NCBI GenBank assembly: GCA_035540755.1
Contig: DATLGD010000183.1
Span: forward strand, 1-5,823
DNA length: 5,823 bases
Direction: 5' to 3'
Source of the DNA: DATLGD01 sp035540755
Lineage (GTDB): Bacteria > Actinomycetota > Actinomycetes > Mycobacteriales > SCTD01
Shown: one piece after another, positions 5,661 to 5,823 of the stretch
How positions within the stretch are numbered: the stretch's first letter is position 1
Layout: every line of letters starts with the position of its first letter
The notes under the pieces: generated by a model
The model's database searches: none
What the model saw: only the letters and a program-made list of their open reading frames with translations
Told to the model about the DNA's origin: nothing
Made by a program: the position numbers and the translations under genes

Positions 5661-5822
5661 CTACGGCTCGAGCGCCTCGACCGTCTCGAGGCGGTCCAGC
5701 TCCTCCACCAGTGCCCACCACAGCCCCCAGTCGCGGTGGTCCATCCCCTCGCTGCCGAGGCTGCCGGCGATGGCCAGCCGGAACCGGTCACGCAGCGCGA
5801 AGGCACGCCCCCAGCGCCCCTC
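5661..5822 (-). CDS. C-terminal fragment of an unidentified minus-strand protein
   Basis: The last 53 residues of a gene enter from the right edge and end at a TAG (5661-5663). The visible part contains GRWGRAFALRDRFRLAIAG, then GMDHRDWGLWWALVEELDRL and a short acidic tail. It is soluble, rich in tryptophan and charged residues, with probable amphipathic helices. The codon pattern (strong G/C at third positions, no internal stop) supports real coding. I do not recognise the family. It converges on the ligase-fold gene, so it belongs to a separate transcription unit; its link to the hydrogenase-related genes is unknown. Confidence 0.65.
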   Translation of the reverse strand, partial: EGRWGRAFALRDRFRLAIAGSLGSEGMDHRDWGLWWALVEELDRLETVEALEP

Positions 5823-5823
5823 G

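Noticed and set aside
4807..5721. Minus-strand open frame of 304 codons opposite the ligase-fold gene
   Set aside because: The product is rich in R, G, H and P with no motif; the plus strand carries a ligase-fold protein with a near-complete domain plan.

Overview
The DNA is very GC-rich (clearly above 70% by eye). It is packed with GTG starts and short or overlapping gene junctions, and almost every reading frame is open because of the GC bias. This points to a high-GC actinobacterium (Actinomycetota); the genus cannot be named from the sequence alone. No rRNA, tRNA, CRISPR array, insertion sequence or integrase is visible.

Layout. On the minus strand, running off the left edge, lies a two-gene unit: a CooC-type nickel-maturation P-loop ATPase (921-1706) followed 19 bp later by an MFS exporter whose C-terminus is cut off (1-901). 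A 95-bp divergent spacer separates them from a tight plus-strand unit. That unit holds two small, related single-pass membrane proteins (1802-2062 and 2073-2348), a 59-residue DUF1059 protein (2375-2554) and an Fe-S scaffold-like protein with a NifU C-terminal domain (2547-3110). A HycI/HoxM-type hydrogenase maturation endopeptidase then lies on the opposite strand (3115-3612). It ends 4 bp from the NifU-like gene, and its start codon is 17 bp from that of the next plus-strand gene. The plus strand resumes with a 407-residue TPR protein (3630-4853) and, 7 bp later, a divergent biotin/lipoate-ligase-fold protein (4861-5628). The right edge holds the last 53 residues of a minus-strand gene that could not be identified (5661-5822).

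Interpretation. The maturation endopeptidase is the anchor: this family clips the C-terminus of the large subunit of [NiFe]-hydrogenases after nickel insertion. A CooC-like Ni ATPase, an Fe-S carrier, a TPR scaffold and a ligase-fold protein around it suggest the accessory part of a [NiFe]-hydrogenase locus, possibly of the aerobic, high-affinity actinobacterial kind. No hydrogenase structural subunit and no HypA-F gene is in the window, so the system assignment is inference. The least-explained parts are the paired small membrane proteins with a shared VEPV motif at identical positions, the ligase-fold protein lacking the usual KWPND motif, and the CooC-type ATPase outside an obvious CO-dehydrogenase context.
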